From Thalassomonas actiniarum (GTDB lineage Bacteria > Pseudomonadota > Gammaproteobacteria > Enterobacterales > Alteromonadaceae): DNA of 64,000 nucleotides. The position numbers and the translations under genes are program-made. Positions 16,354 through 26,300 of this stretch are shown piece after piece. The first letter of the stretch is position 1. Each line of letters begins with the position of its first letter. The notes under the pieces were generated by a model. That model had not been told where the DNA came from. It made no database searches and saw only the letters and a list, made by a program, of their open reading frames with translations. The stretch is from contig NZ_CP059736.1 of NCBI RefSeq assembly GCF_000948975.2, forward strand, positions 868,001 to 932,000, read 5' to 3'.

Positions 16354-18807
16354 ATGCTATTGCGCTCCCACCCTATTTTATCTCGCTTTTTAATTTGGGT
16401 TGTTACTCCCTTCATATTGTTACTGGCTTACAGTTATAGTTTTCTGTTGCAAAGCCTGCCCCAGAAAGAGGGAACTGTGCGCTTGCAGGGGCTGGACTCT
16501 GCAGTAAAGGTCATTCGTGATGAAAATGCGATTCCTCACATACTTGCTGATAACGATCTTGATGCATTTTTCGCACTAGGCTACGTGCACGCGCAAGATC
16601 GATTATGGCAAATGAATTTTTCGATCCGCTTAGCTACAGGGCGCTTAAGCGAAATCTTAGGCAGGGATTCCCTTAACAGCGATAAGTTTATGAGAACGCT
16701 TGGTATCTATCGGGCGTCGGAGCAAGCCCTGCTGTCCTTGGATGAGCGTTCTCGTCGTACGTTAGAGGCTTATGCGAAAGGGATTAATGCTTGGATTAAA
16801 GAAGGGCACACACTCCCCTTAGAGTTTCAAATTTTAGATGCCGAACCGGAGTTATGGGAACCTGTTAATTCAATTGCACTGATAAAGCTGATGGCTTACA
16901 ACTTGGGGGGGCTTAATTCTGGTCGTGAATTAACCCTCAGTGCATTAATAAAGGAGCTTGGCGTAGACAATGCAAACGAACTTATGCCAAATGTTAATGC
17001 TCAAAGCTTTCCCGATACCGAGACGGCAGGGTTAATAGATAAAGATATAATACTAGGTTTATTGGCTCAGAATGAGCAGGTGCAACCACAATTTAATGTC
17101 GGCGGAGAAGGCTTGGGCAGCAATGCTTGGGTGGTTTCTGGAGAGTATACACAAAGTGGTCTACCTCTGTTAGCCAGTGATCCTCACTTGGGGGTAGAGA
17201 TCCCGGCAGTGTGGTATCTTGCTGAAATCCAGGGAGATGAGCTACATGTGACTGGTGCAACCTACCCTGGAGCACCTATTGTTCTCATGGGGCAAAATGA
17301 ATCGATTGCCTGGGGTACTACCAATATGCTTGCAGATGCTCAGGATCTGTATGTGGTGCGTACCAATGATTTAAATGAGGATCAGTACAAGGTAGATGGC
17401 CAGTGGCTAGATATGGAAGTCGAAGAGGAGCTTATTCATGTTAAATCAGACTTTCCTCAGTTTTTAACCGACCCCATTCCCCCAGTAAAATGGCAAGTTA
17501 GAAGCACACGTCATGGTCCGTTGATCAGTGACGCAATAGGTCGTTCTGAGCGGCCATTAGCATTACGCTGGAGCGCATTAGACGAGCAAGACAAGACCTT
17601 TCAAAGTTTCCTTGATATCAACTATGCAGATGACTGGACCAGTTTTAAGTCTGCATTTGAAGGTTACGCTGCACCAGCCCTAAATTTCATTTACGCCGAC
17701 AATAAAGGCGATATAGGTTTATTTGCTGCGGGTAACATTCCTATTCGCCATCACAGTAACGGCAGGATCCCTGTACCTGGTTGGAACTCAAAGTATGAAT
17801 GGGATGGCTATATCCCAACGGATTCCTTACCCCACATATTAAATCCAGAACAAGGATATATCGCTAATGCAAATAATAAAAACCACACTGCAGATTACCC
17901 TTATTTAATTTCAAATATTTGGGCTGCACCTTTTCGAGTTGAGCGAATTAACAAGACCATTGAAAGTTACATTGATAAAGGTAAAAAAATAACAGTACAG
18001 GACTTTATAGACTTACAAGGGGATGAGGGCAGTCTGCAAGTGCAACAGTTATTGCCATTCTTACTAAGTTTAGCGCCTCAAAGCGCCCGGCAGGAAAGTG
18101 TTATTAGCAAACTTAAAGGTTGGGATGGTGTGTTGTCTGGTGATAGTGAAGAAGCTGTTGTTTATCAGGTGTGGTTGCGACATTTTAACACCTTATTGCT
18201 TAGTGATGATATGAGAGGCAGCGCATTACATGAAGAGAGAGCAAATGGCTTGCAAGGATTTTTGTCAGTCCTAAAGCCTACATTTATCAATAATGCTGTT
18301 AATCAAAGTGACTCTTTACAATTTGATTGGTGCGATCAGATCACCACTGAGAAACCGGAAACCTGTGAAGAGTTGGCCTTGATTGCGTTGAATGGGGCAA
18401 TTGATGAAATTGACCGTCAAATTGGTGGCAATAAAAAGTGGGGGGACGTCCATGAAACTTATTATCCTCATCTGGTGTTTACTAACTCGCAGCTCTTGAG
18501 TTCCATATTTGACCGGGGCATTGAGGGTAGCGGTGATCGATACACGGTAAATAGTGGCAACTGGCGGTATACAGAAGATGGTGAATATCGAACAGGCTCC
18601 TCGGCTAACTATCGCCAGATTGTTGATTTAAGTGACCGGACAAAGGGCGGCTTTATTAACAATACCGGGCAAAGCGGTAATGTCATAAGTGGACACTATG
18701 ATGACAATATCAAACCTTTCAAACAATTAAAGCTATGGCCTATGCAGCTAAACACAGTGCATGGTGCTGAATCAGCATCAACACTGACACTAGAGCCTAT
18801 CAAATAG
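16354..18807 (+). CDS. Membrane-anchored penicillin acylase-family Ntn hydrolase
   Basis: An 817-residue penicillin amidase family precursor. An N-terminal hydrophobic helix (about 12-34) directs it to the periplasm, probably as an anchored protein. The alpha-subunit region includes VRDENAIPHI-like and FALGYVHAQDRLWQMNF motifs. The autocatalytic cleavage site and nucleophile are GLGSNAW, making S256 the new N-terminal serine of the beta chain. PLLASDPHLG, GATYPGAP and INYADDW-type segments follow as expected. Such enzymes cleave an amide next to an acyl chain: beta-lactam side chains, acyl-homoserine lactones, or, as in PvdQ, the fatty acid of a peptide precursor. Its place between tailoring genes and a PvdE-like exporter, in a cluster that starts with a fatty acyl-AMP ligase, favours peptide deacylation. 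Confidence 0.88.
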   Translation: MLLRSHPILSRFLIWVVTPFILLLAYSYSFLLQSLPQKEGTVRLQGLDSAVKVIRDENAIPHILADNDLDAFFALGYVHAQDRLWQMNFSIRLATGRLSEILGRDSLNSDKFMRTLGIYRASEQALLSLDERSRRTLEAYAKGINAWIKEGHTLPLEFQILDAEPELWEPVNSIALIKLMAYNLGGLNSGRELTLSALIKELGVDNANELMPNVNAQSFPDTETAGLIDKDIILGLLAQNEQVQPQFNVGGEGLGSNAWVVSGEYTQSGLPLLASDPHLGVEIPAVWYLAEIQGDELHVTGATYPGAPIVLMGQNESIAWGTTNMLADAQDLYVVRTNDLNEDQYKVDGQWLDMEVEEELIHVKSDFPQFLTDPIPPVKWQVRSTRHGPLISDAIGRSERPLALRWSALDEQDKTFQSFLDINYADDWTSFKSAFEGYAAPALNFIYADNKGDIGLFAAGNIPIRHHSNGRIPVPGWNSKYEWDGYIPTDSLPHILNPEQGYIANANNKNHTADYPYLISNIWAAPFRVERINKTIESYIDKGKKITVQDFIDLQGDEGSLQVQQLLPFLLSLAPQSARQESVISKLKGWDGVLSGDSEEAVVYQVWLRHFNTLLLSDDMRGSALHEERANGLQGFLSVLKPTFINNAVNQSDSLQFDWCDQITTEKPETCEELALIALNGAIDEIDRQIGGNKKWGDVHETYYPHLVFTNSQLLSSIFDRGIEGSGDRYTVNSGNWRYTEDGEYRTGSSANYRQIVDLSDRTKGGFINNTGQSGNVISGHYDDNIKPFKQLKLWPMQLNTVHGAESASTLTLEPIK

Positions 18808-18833
18808 CAGCGTGAGCAAAAGGATCATTGAAA

Positions 18834-20633
18834 ATGAAAGAAAATAATGAAAACTCACCTACAGGATTGTTCAAGCTTTTACCTGCGACTGCGCCTAATA
18901 AAGTATTTTTAGCTATCTTGCTAGGCTCTTTGGCGGGGATAGCGTATGCCATTGTTGTGCCTTTAGTTTTACTGTCCTTGCAGCCTTCGTTAAGTCGACT
19001 TATGCAGCCTGAATTTGAATCATCTTATTGGTTACTGGGAACATTTGAAATATCGTCCCCTACTCAGGCGTTTTTCTACTTTTCCATTGTGCTGTTAATT
19101 CTGCTATGTAGGGTGATATCCGAAACTATGGTTGCACAAACCTCGATAGATGCAACGGTAGGATTAAGAAAGAAGCTGTATAAAAGAATTTCCCAGCTAC
19201 CTATTCAAAGTTTAGAGCAGATTGGCCAGTCACGTATATTGACCGCATTGAATAACGATATTGGACGAGTGACTGAAGGTGCGGCGGTGCTGCCAAATAT
19301 TTTGGTTGCTGCAAGTACATTGGTCGGCATGCTTGCCTTCCTAATGTATTTAAAGCTCGAAGTCTTCTTATTCATCATAGGCATTATTGTATTTGGTGTA
19401 GTGACTTATCGTATCCCACTGTTTTTTGGTCAGAAACATTTAGTCAAAGCCCGTAATAGTTTCGATGGCATACAGGAAGGAATTAGGGGGCTCATATACG
19501 GCGCCAAAGAGTTAAAGTTAAATCAACAAAAAAAGCATGCATATTTGACCGAAAACCTTCATGCATATGAAGAAAACTTCGCAGCGGCTCAAAAGCGCGG
19601 TCGGTTTTTCTTAAGTGTTGGTTTGAATTACGGGACGCTGATTAGCTTCTTTGCTATTGGGATAGTGACCTACATAATGGCCAATTATTATACCTTGTCT
19701 CAGGCGAACTTGATGGGGGTGGTAATGGTACTGCTTTACATTACCGGCCCTATGTCAGCGCTCATCAATTTAATGAACGGCGTCATAATGGCCCGTGTTG
19801 CTGCAAAAAAATTAGATCATTTGCTCAATGAGATGCCTATAGAAGCTTCGGGAGATATCGCTGACCCCGTTGATTGTCAGCAGTTGCGAGTTGAAGGCTT
19901 AGAGTATATTTACCCTGCTTTAAACAGTGCAGACTCAGCATTTCACCTGGGTCCTGTTGATTTGACACTTAAGCGTGGCGAAGTCACTTTTTTAGTTGGG
20001 GGAAATGGTTCCGGAAAAACGACATTATCAAAATTGCTATCGCTTCACTATATTCCCGGTAAAGGCCAGATTAGCTTTGATGATCAAGCTATCAATGATA
20101 ATAATCGCGAAGCCTGCCGTCAAAGTGTGTCGGCAATTTACTCTGACTTTTACCTTTTTACTAAGTTACATGGTTTGTCGTCAGAGAATATTGACCAACG
20201 TGCTATGCAATACATAAAAGATCTGGGGCTAGAAGGAAAGGTGACGATTAAGAACGGTCAATTTTCTAGCACAGACTTGTCTGATGGACAAAAAAAACGT
20301 TTAGCCTTACTGGTTACTTACCTTGAAGATCGTTCAATCTATGTCTTTGACGAATGGGCTGCGGATCAGGATCCCGGCTTTAAAGAAATTTTCTATCATC
20401 GGATTTTGCCCGAGTTAAAACTGCTTAACAAGATGGTCATAGTGATCACTCATGATGATCGATATTTTTATCTTGCCGACAAGTTAGTGAAAATGGAAAA
20501 CGGCAAGGTTGCAGAAGAAATAAATAAAGACAACTTAGCAATAGCGGCATTGAAGCCCGAGCTGCAAATGAAGGGTTTTGAAAACGTTAGCGATGAGAAG
20601 GAAAGGTTGGAGGCAGATAATGCTGGCAGATAA
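18834..20633 (+). CDS. PvdE/SyrD-like cyclic peptide ABC exporter
   Basis: A 599-residue fused permease-ATPase, started at the ATG at 18834, which has AAAAGGA about 10 bp upstream; an in-frame TTG at 18828 is less likely. Residues about 20-320 hold six predicted transmembrane helices. The C-terminal ATPase has Walker A GGNGSGKTT (about 389), signature LSDGQKKR (about 482-489), Walker B with FDEW (D506, E507) and a switch histidine in VITHDD. The architecture and the wording around the Walker B (FDEWAADQDP) match the cyclic peptide transporter family of PvdE and SyrD, which export NRPS products or their acylated precursors across the inner membrane. It works naturally with the acylase encoded 26 bp upstream. 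The sulfotransferase start overlaps its 3' end. Confidence 0.93.
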   Translation: MKENNENSPTGLFKLLPATAPNKVFLAILLGSLAGIAYAIVVPLVLLSLQPSLSRLMQPEFESSYWLLGTFEISSPTQAFFYFSIVLLILLCRVISETMVAQTSIDATVGLRKKLYKRISQLPIQSLEQIGQSRILTALNNDIGRVTEGAAVLPNILVAASTLVGMLAFLMYLKLEVFLFIIGIIVFGVVTYRIPLFFGQKHLVKARNSFDGIQEGIRGLIYGAKELKLNQQKKHAYLTENLHAYEENFAAAQKRGRFFLSVGLNYGTLISFFAIGIVTYIMANYYTLSQANLMGVVMVLLYITGPMSALINLMNGVIMARVAAKKLDHLLNEMPIEASGDIADPVDCQQLRVEGLEYIYPALNSADSAFHLGPVDLTLKRGEVTFLVGGNGSGKTTLSKLLSLHYIPGKGQISFDDQAINDNNREACRQSVSAIYSDFYLFTKLHGLSSENIDQRAMQYIKDLGLEGKVTIKNGQFSSTDLSDGQKKRLALLVTYLEDRSIYVFDEWAADQDPGFKEIFYHRILPELKLLNKMVIVITHDDRYFYLADKLVKMENGKVAEEINKDNLAIAALKPELQMKGFENVSDEKERLEADNAGR

Positions 20634-21600
20634 AAAAAGTTTACCAAGTGATAGAAGCTTGAAAAAGTTTTTCAGGGCATTTGAGCTTTCTACAGAATAT
20701 AGAGAGCGTAAATATTTCGGCAAGTCGCTATTTCATAAGCCATCACAGTTGATACTGGGGTTTATAGAATATCAGTTTCTTAGTTATTATTTTGCTAGGG
20801 TTCCCGGTTGGCGTTTGTTTTTACGACGCCTTTACTCAAAAGATCGCATTGCGCCAAATTATGTGGTTATTGGCCCCATGAAAAATGGTTCAAGTGATCT
20901 GGTAACACACCTGCAAATGCATCCAAATGTCATGCACCCCTTGGCTAAGGAAATTGCTAGCAGGAATGTTGAGCAAGTAAAATTGCATTATCCAACAATA
21001 AAGGAAAAACAGCGTCTAGAGGAACAAAGCCAACATCCTGTCAGATGTGGCTACCTCAAGCCTGAATTAAACAACATGGGGTTGATGGATCATCTTTATG
21101 AATTAAATCCTCAATCTAAAATCATCATCACATTAAGAGATCCGGTCTCCAGAGCCTATACACATTGGAAATGGGAGGTTTTTCTAGGAGGCGAGTTCTT
21201 AAGGAGTGATCCTCATTTTGAGACTTTTGAGCAGTATGCTGAGCGTGCGCTTGATTTGTTTCCTAGCCTGCCGATGAAAACAGCCTGTGGGTTTCCTCCG
21301 TTGCAAACCGGAATTTACTACCAGGCAGTGGAGAAATGGATAAACCGTTTTGGCAGGGAAAATGTCTTAATTTTAGATTCGGCTGAGTACTTTTTAAACA
21401 GGCAACCGACCCTTGAAAGGGTTCAGGAATTCCTGGAACTGCCCATTGTTGATATTCCTGAATATGGTGATAAAGCCAATGAAAACCCGATAAAGCTTCC
21501 GCCGGCAAACCAAAAAACAAAATCAATGCTTGCTGAGTTTTACAAACCCTACAACCAAAAACTATTTGACTTATTAGGTCAAGAGTTTGATTGGCAATAA
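20620..21600 (+). CDS. PAPS-dependent sulfotransferase
   Basis: A 326-residue protein when started at the ATG at 20620, which has a good GGTTGGAGG site and overlaps the exporter gene by 14 bp. The 5'-phosphosulfate loop is IGPMKNGSSDL (about 84-94), and the 3'-phosphate site is LRDPVSRAYTHWKWE (R173, S177), both as in the Sulfotransfer_1 / heparan sulfate sulfotransferase-like family. It would move sulfate from PAPS to a hydroxyl or amine. With three candidate hydroxylases in the same cluster, a beta-hydroxyl of the peptide, or a Ser/Thr side chain, is the most likely acceptor, but that is inference. There is no signal peptide, so it acts in the cytoplasm before export. Confidence 0.87.
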   Translation: MLADKKSLPSDRSLKKFFRAFELSTEYRERKYFGKSLFHKPSQLILGFIEYQFLSYYFARVPGWRLFLRRLYSKDRIAPNYVVIGPMKNGSSDLVTHLQMHPNVMHPLAKEIASRNVEQVKLHYPTIKEKQRLEEQSQHPVRCGYLKPELNNMGLMDHLYELNPQSKIIITLRDPVSRAYTHWKWEVFLGGEFLRSDPHFETFEQYAERALDLFPSLPMKTACGFPPLQTGIYYQAVEKWINRFGRENVLILDSAEYFLNRQPTLERVQEFLELPIVDIPEYGDKANENPIKLPPANQKTKSMLAEFYKPYNQKLFDLLGQEFDWQ

Positions 21601-21655
21601 AAAAGTTAGCGCACTTAATAGCTTCCAATAGTTTTTTTAATAGAGAATAATAAGA

Positions 21656-23254
21656 ATGCAGAAAGAGTTACTATACCTAAAACCAGACGTTTATTTTGAG
21701 CCATTATTAAACCACTGGTACGCATGGCCCTATCTTATCCCCCCGGTTACTTTTGCACGACACACAGTGAATACCCATCGTCGGATCATGCAATCTTTCG
21801 TTAAGAACTATAAATTGCACATCATAGCGTCAAAAGAGTCAGTATTAACCGGTGGTGAGTTCTTAAATTGTACAGAAGAGCAGGTTGATGATATCAAGGC
21901 GCTGATAGCCGAGCTGGATGAAAGGTGCGGTGATCTCATTGAGTTATCAGATGCTGTTAAGCATTTAGATGATCTGCTATATGAGCACACCAGCGGTGAA
22001 AGTATTGAATATCTTTATGCCAAAGTTCCAGACCCTTTAAAAGGGTGTGTAGAACTGTTTTTGGATATGGAGCATCGTCCTTCTTATCGCATTATTGAGC
22101 CTTTGATGTATAGAAGCTCCTATTATAAGCCTTCGCTGCAAAGCCTGTCCTTTGGCTTGCTTTCTAAAGTCGGTGAACGTCCATTTGTCTTAAGCACCCC
22201 ACGCTTGCCTGATGAAAATCATTTACAAATCAATGCAGAGTTTAATGCAGCCATTGTTGATGCCATTTTCCAGGCCAGAGAAAAACCTTTATCTTCTGAG
22301 CAGGTAGATGAGTTGTTTAAAGATTATCAGTCAATTGGTGGCGTGTCTTATCGCGAGTTGTTTACCAGCGAAAAGCCAGCAATCAACCACGTCCCTGTAG
22401 AAGAAGGCGTAAGATTAAACTATACGGGACACGCAGGCTTTCTGATCGAAACCAAAGATGTTTCCATATTGGTTGATCCCATCATTGCTTCTAGAGAGAC
22501 CAATGATGACGACACTATGATCGGCTACAGCGAGTTGCCAGAAACCATAGACTATATTCTCCTGACGCATACCCATATGGATCATGCCAACATAGAGACA
22601 CTGCTGCAGTTACGCTATAAAACGAAAAAAGTCGTTGTGCCGAAAAATAATGGTGGCAGCCTTGCTGACCCGTCGTTACGACTGATGTTACAGCAGTTGA
22701 ACTTTGATGTGATGGAGGTGGACGACTTAGAAGAGATTGTTATCCCTGATGGCCGCATCGTTAGTTTACCTTTCCTTGGCGAACACGGAGACTTAAATAT
22801 TCGCTCAAAAGCTGCCTGGTACATTGAAGCTTATGGTAAGAAGTGCTTTTTTGGTGCTGACTCCTCCAACCCAGACCGTAACTTGTATGAGCAACTTGGC
22901 AAAATATTCACTGACCTGGATGTGTTGGCTATCGGTATGGAGTGTGTCGGTGCGCCTTATACTTGGGCTTACGGCGCCTTGCATACCAAAAAAGTCCCCA
23001 AAGCGATTAAGAACTCAAGGCGTTTAGATGGCTCAGACTGCGAGCAGGCACTCCCCATGGTCAAGGCGTTTAATGCCAAGCAAGTCTGTGTTTACGCCAT
23101 AGGGTTAGAAACCTGTTTTAAATACTTTAATGGTCTTGAGCACGAAGAAGATTCAAAACAGGTGCAAGAGTCGACTAAATTCCTTGAAGCTTGTAAAGAA
23201 ATCGATGTTCCGGCAGAAATGTTATTTTGCAAAAAAAGCATCCACCTCAAGTAA
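21656..23254 (+). CDS. CmlA-like diiron beta-hydroxylase (metallo-beta-lactamase fold)
   Basis: A 532-residue protein with a long N-terminal domain (about 1-240) and a metallo-beta-lactamase-fold C-terminal half. The metal motif is THTHMDH: H305, H307, D309 and H310. The other candidate ligands are E376 in LGEHGDL, D402 in FGADSS and H443 in YGALHTKK. A glutamate ligand in the GEH position and a large N-terminal domain are the features that separate CmlA, the dinuclear iron beta-hydroxylase of chloramphenicol biosynthesis, from zinc hydrolases. The total length and the positions of the HxHxDH residues match what I recall for CmlA. CmlA hydroxylates the beta carbon of a PCP-bound amino acid, so this enzyme probably acts on an aminoacyl-PCP of the NRPSs immediately downstream. 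Confidence 0.8.
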   Translation: MQKELLYLKPDVYFEPLLNHWYAWPYLIPPVTFARHTVNTHRRIMQSFVKNYKLHIIASKESVLTGGEFLNCTEEQVDDIKALIAELDERCGDLIELSDAVKHLDDLLYEHTSGESIEYLYAKVPDPLKGCVELFLDMEHRPSYRIIEPLMYRSSYYKPSLQSLSFGLLSKVGERPFVLSTPRLPDENHLQINAEFNAAIVDAIFQAREKPLSSEQVDELFKDYQSIGGVSYRELFTSEKPAINHVPVEEGVRLNYTGHAGFLIETKDVSILVDPIIASRETNDDDTMIGYSELPETIDYILLTHTHMDHANIETLLQLRYKTKKVVVPKNNGGSLADPSLRLMLQQLNFDVMEVDDLEEIVIPDGRIVSLPFLGEHGDLNIRSKAAWYIEAYGKKCFFGADSSNPDRNLYEQLGKIFTDLDVLAIGMECVGAPYTWAYGALHTKKVPKAIKNSRRLDGSDCEQALPMVKAFNAKQVCVYAIGLETCFKYFNGLEHEEDSKQVQESTKFLEACKEIDVPAEMLFCKKSIHLK

Positions 23255-23307
23255 CAACAATAAAAACAAGAAATAGAAAATAAAGCCGTATGTGGTAAGG
23301 ATTACTA

Positions 23308-26300
23308 ATGGAAACTATTCATGACTTTTTGGCAGCTCATGCCTTTTCAAAAGCAGATAACAAAGCTTTCACTTTCATTGAGGATAACGGAGAACAATCA
23401 CAGCTAAGCTTTGATGAACTTCATCAAAGGGCGCAATCCATTGCTCAATATTTAACGACTGAGGTTGAAGCCGGGGCACGAGTCGTTCTGTTATACCCTC
23501 CAGGTCTTGAATATATTCAGGCCTTTTTAGGCTGTTTGTATGCAGGTGTTGTTGCGGTGCCTTTATACCCGCCACAAAGTAAAAAGCATACTGGTCGCGT
23601 ATTAACTGTAATTGATGATTGCCAAGCGAGTTTGATACTCACCAATAGCCGACTAAAAGAGCAATTGGAAGCCGAGTTATCGCCAATGCCAGTGAAAGGT
23701 TTTAATGAGCTAACACATTCAAAAACAACGAATATACTCACTTTTCCTGCCTCTGATCAGGTTGCCTTTTTGCAATATACTTCCGGCTCAACCGGCACGC
23801 CGAAAGGTGTGGTTATCACACACGAAAATATAGTGGCAAACCTAAAAACGCTTCAGCAGGCTACGCATTGTGCTGAGCAAGATGTCTTTTGTAACTGGCT
23901 GCCTTTATTCCATGATTTAGGTTTGGTTAACACCCTGTTATTACCTATTTTCCTCGGCGCTCATTCCGTTTTAATGTCTCCTGTTCGATTTATTAAGAGC
24001 CCATTGGCTTGGTTTAAGGCTATCACTGAATTCAAAGCCAGTATTTGTGGCGCACCCAACTTCGCATTTGATCACTGCCTTGAACGTATTAAACCGCACC
24101 AGTTAACAGGGATTGATCTGTCTTCTTGGCGTATTGCCTTTAATGCAGCAGAGCCTGTGGATGCAGAAACCTTAATGAGATTCTGTGACCGTTTTGCCAG
24201 AGCCGGATTTAAAGAATCGGCAATATTCCCGGCTTACGGTATGGCGGAAGCGACAGTGTTTATTTGTGGCGGCGTTCATACTGCGCCATACACAGCTTTA
24301 CCGTTTAGCAGCGAAGCATTGCAAGAAGGCAAGGCACAACTGCCTGGGGATGATGATAAACAGCAAGTTCTGATTGCCCATGGTCATATACAGGCTGAGC
24401 ACCATCTTAAGATAGTGTCTCCAAAAACGTTGACAGAATTGCCTGATGGTCAGGTGGGTGAAATTTGGTTTGCAGGACCGAGTCTTGCGCAGGGCTATTG
24501 GAATGATCCAGAAAAAACCGCAGCGAGTTTTGGTGCATGCATAGAAGGTGATGAGCAGAGCTACCTGCGCACCGGTGATTTAGGTTTTCTTCATGAAGGT
24601 GAATTGTATATTTCGGGCCGCATTAAAGATGTCATGATCATCAAAGGACGAAATTATTATCCACAAGATTTTGAGAAACTGGCCTACACCGTATATCCGG
24701 GGTTGAGTCAAAACGGGGCAGCTGCCTTTGAAGTCAATGGCAATGCGGTATTACTACTGGAAGTCAGCCGTAACAAGATAAGAGGGTTTGATTACGCACT
24801 CGCTTGCGAAACTATAAAAGCGGCCGTATTCGAGCAATTTGAAGTTGTATTAGCTGATATTCTTTTCCTGAAAGCGGGAAGAGTAAACAGAACCTCCAGC
24901 GGTAAAATCCAGCGCTCCTTGTCGAATAAGCGTTATTTGGCTGACGATATTGACTACTTGTATAGCGCTTCAAAAGGTGGTTCTGCACCAGAAAACCAGC
25001 AAGATAGTGAAAAGGCTGCTGAGCTTGTTTCTGAGCTAGAGGCGAATCTTTGTGCTTTATGGCAGGACGTTTTTGGCCTTGACAGTATCGGGGTAGAAGA
25101 TAACTTCCTGAATCTGGGGGGCCACTCACTGTTGGCTAGCACATTGATTTCTCAAATCCAGAAAAAATGGAACGTAGAAGTTTCTATCAGGGACTTCTTC
25201 ACAGCGAACACTATTCGTCAATTGGCTAAAGTCATTGAATCCGCATCGGCTAGCCAGTTGCCTGCAATTGAGGCCGTTGCCAATACCGATAAGGTATTAC
25301 CTTCTTTCGCGCAGGAGCGGATGTGGTTTGTGAATCAAATCGAATCGGCACTTGCACAATACAACCTCTCTTTTTCTTTGAAGTTGTATGGTGAGCTCAA
25401 TGAAAGTTACCTGCAGCAAGCCTTTACCACGATTATAACGCGACACCAAGCGCTGCGAACGACCCTACACGAAGCTGCGGGTCAGGTGTATCAAAAGGTT
25501 CAGGAAACGTTTCAATTTGACCTTACCAGGATTGACTTAACTGAACTGAGCAAAGTTGAACAAGACAGCCGGGTTGGAGAATTAAGCCAGGAAGAAGCCG
25601 AAAAAGCGTTTAACCTTGCTAGTGATTTGATGTTAAGAGTCACGCTAGTGAAATTAAATGCCCAGTCTCACATTATGTTGCTTACTGTGCATCACATTGC
25701 AGCAGATGGCTGGTCTTTAGGACTATTGACCAAAGAGCTTAACGCCTTGTATGCTGCCAAGGTACATGGTTCACAAAGCGTGCTTCCTGCGCTCGATATC
25801 CAATACACTGATTACGCGAATTGGCAGCGTGACTGGCTTAAAAAAGATGTTTTACAAAAACACTTAAGTTATTGGAAAACACATTTAAGTGATTTACCGG
25901 TAATACACGCTTTGCCTCTGGACCATGCCAGGCCTTCGCTGCAGAGCTTCAAAGGAGCATCTGTTCAGCGCACTCTTGGCAAGGCAATCCAAGAAGGGCT
26001 GCACAAACTTGCCAGAGAAAATGAAGCAACCCTATTCATGACGCTAAATGCGGCATTCGCTAGTTTCCTGAGCCGTTATTCCGGCGAAACGGATATTGTT
26101 TTTGGTTCACCCATTGCTAACAGAGAACAGGCAGAAGTTGCACCTTTGATTGGTCTGTTTATTAACAATCTGGTGTTCCGTTCTGATTTATCTGCAGATC
26201 CTACGTTTGTTGAATTACTGCAGCAAAGCAAAGAGCGCACTTTTGCTGCTTATGAACATCAGCAAATGCCATTTGAAAAACTCGTGGATGAGTTACAGCC

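Noticed and set aside
21656-23254. Beta-lactamase or acyl-homoserine lactone lactonase for the MBL-fold protein
   Set aside because: No signal peptide, a long N-terminal domain, a glutamate ligand and an NRPS-cluster position fit a CmlA-like hydroxylase better.
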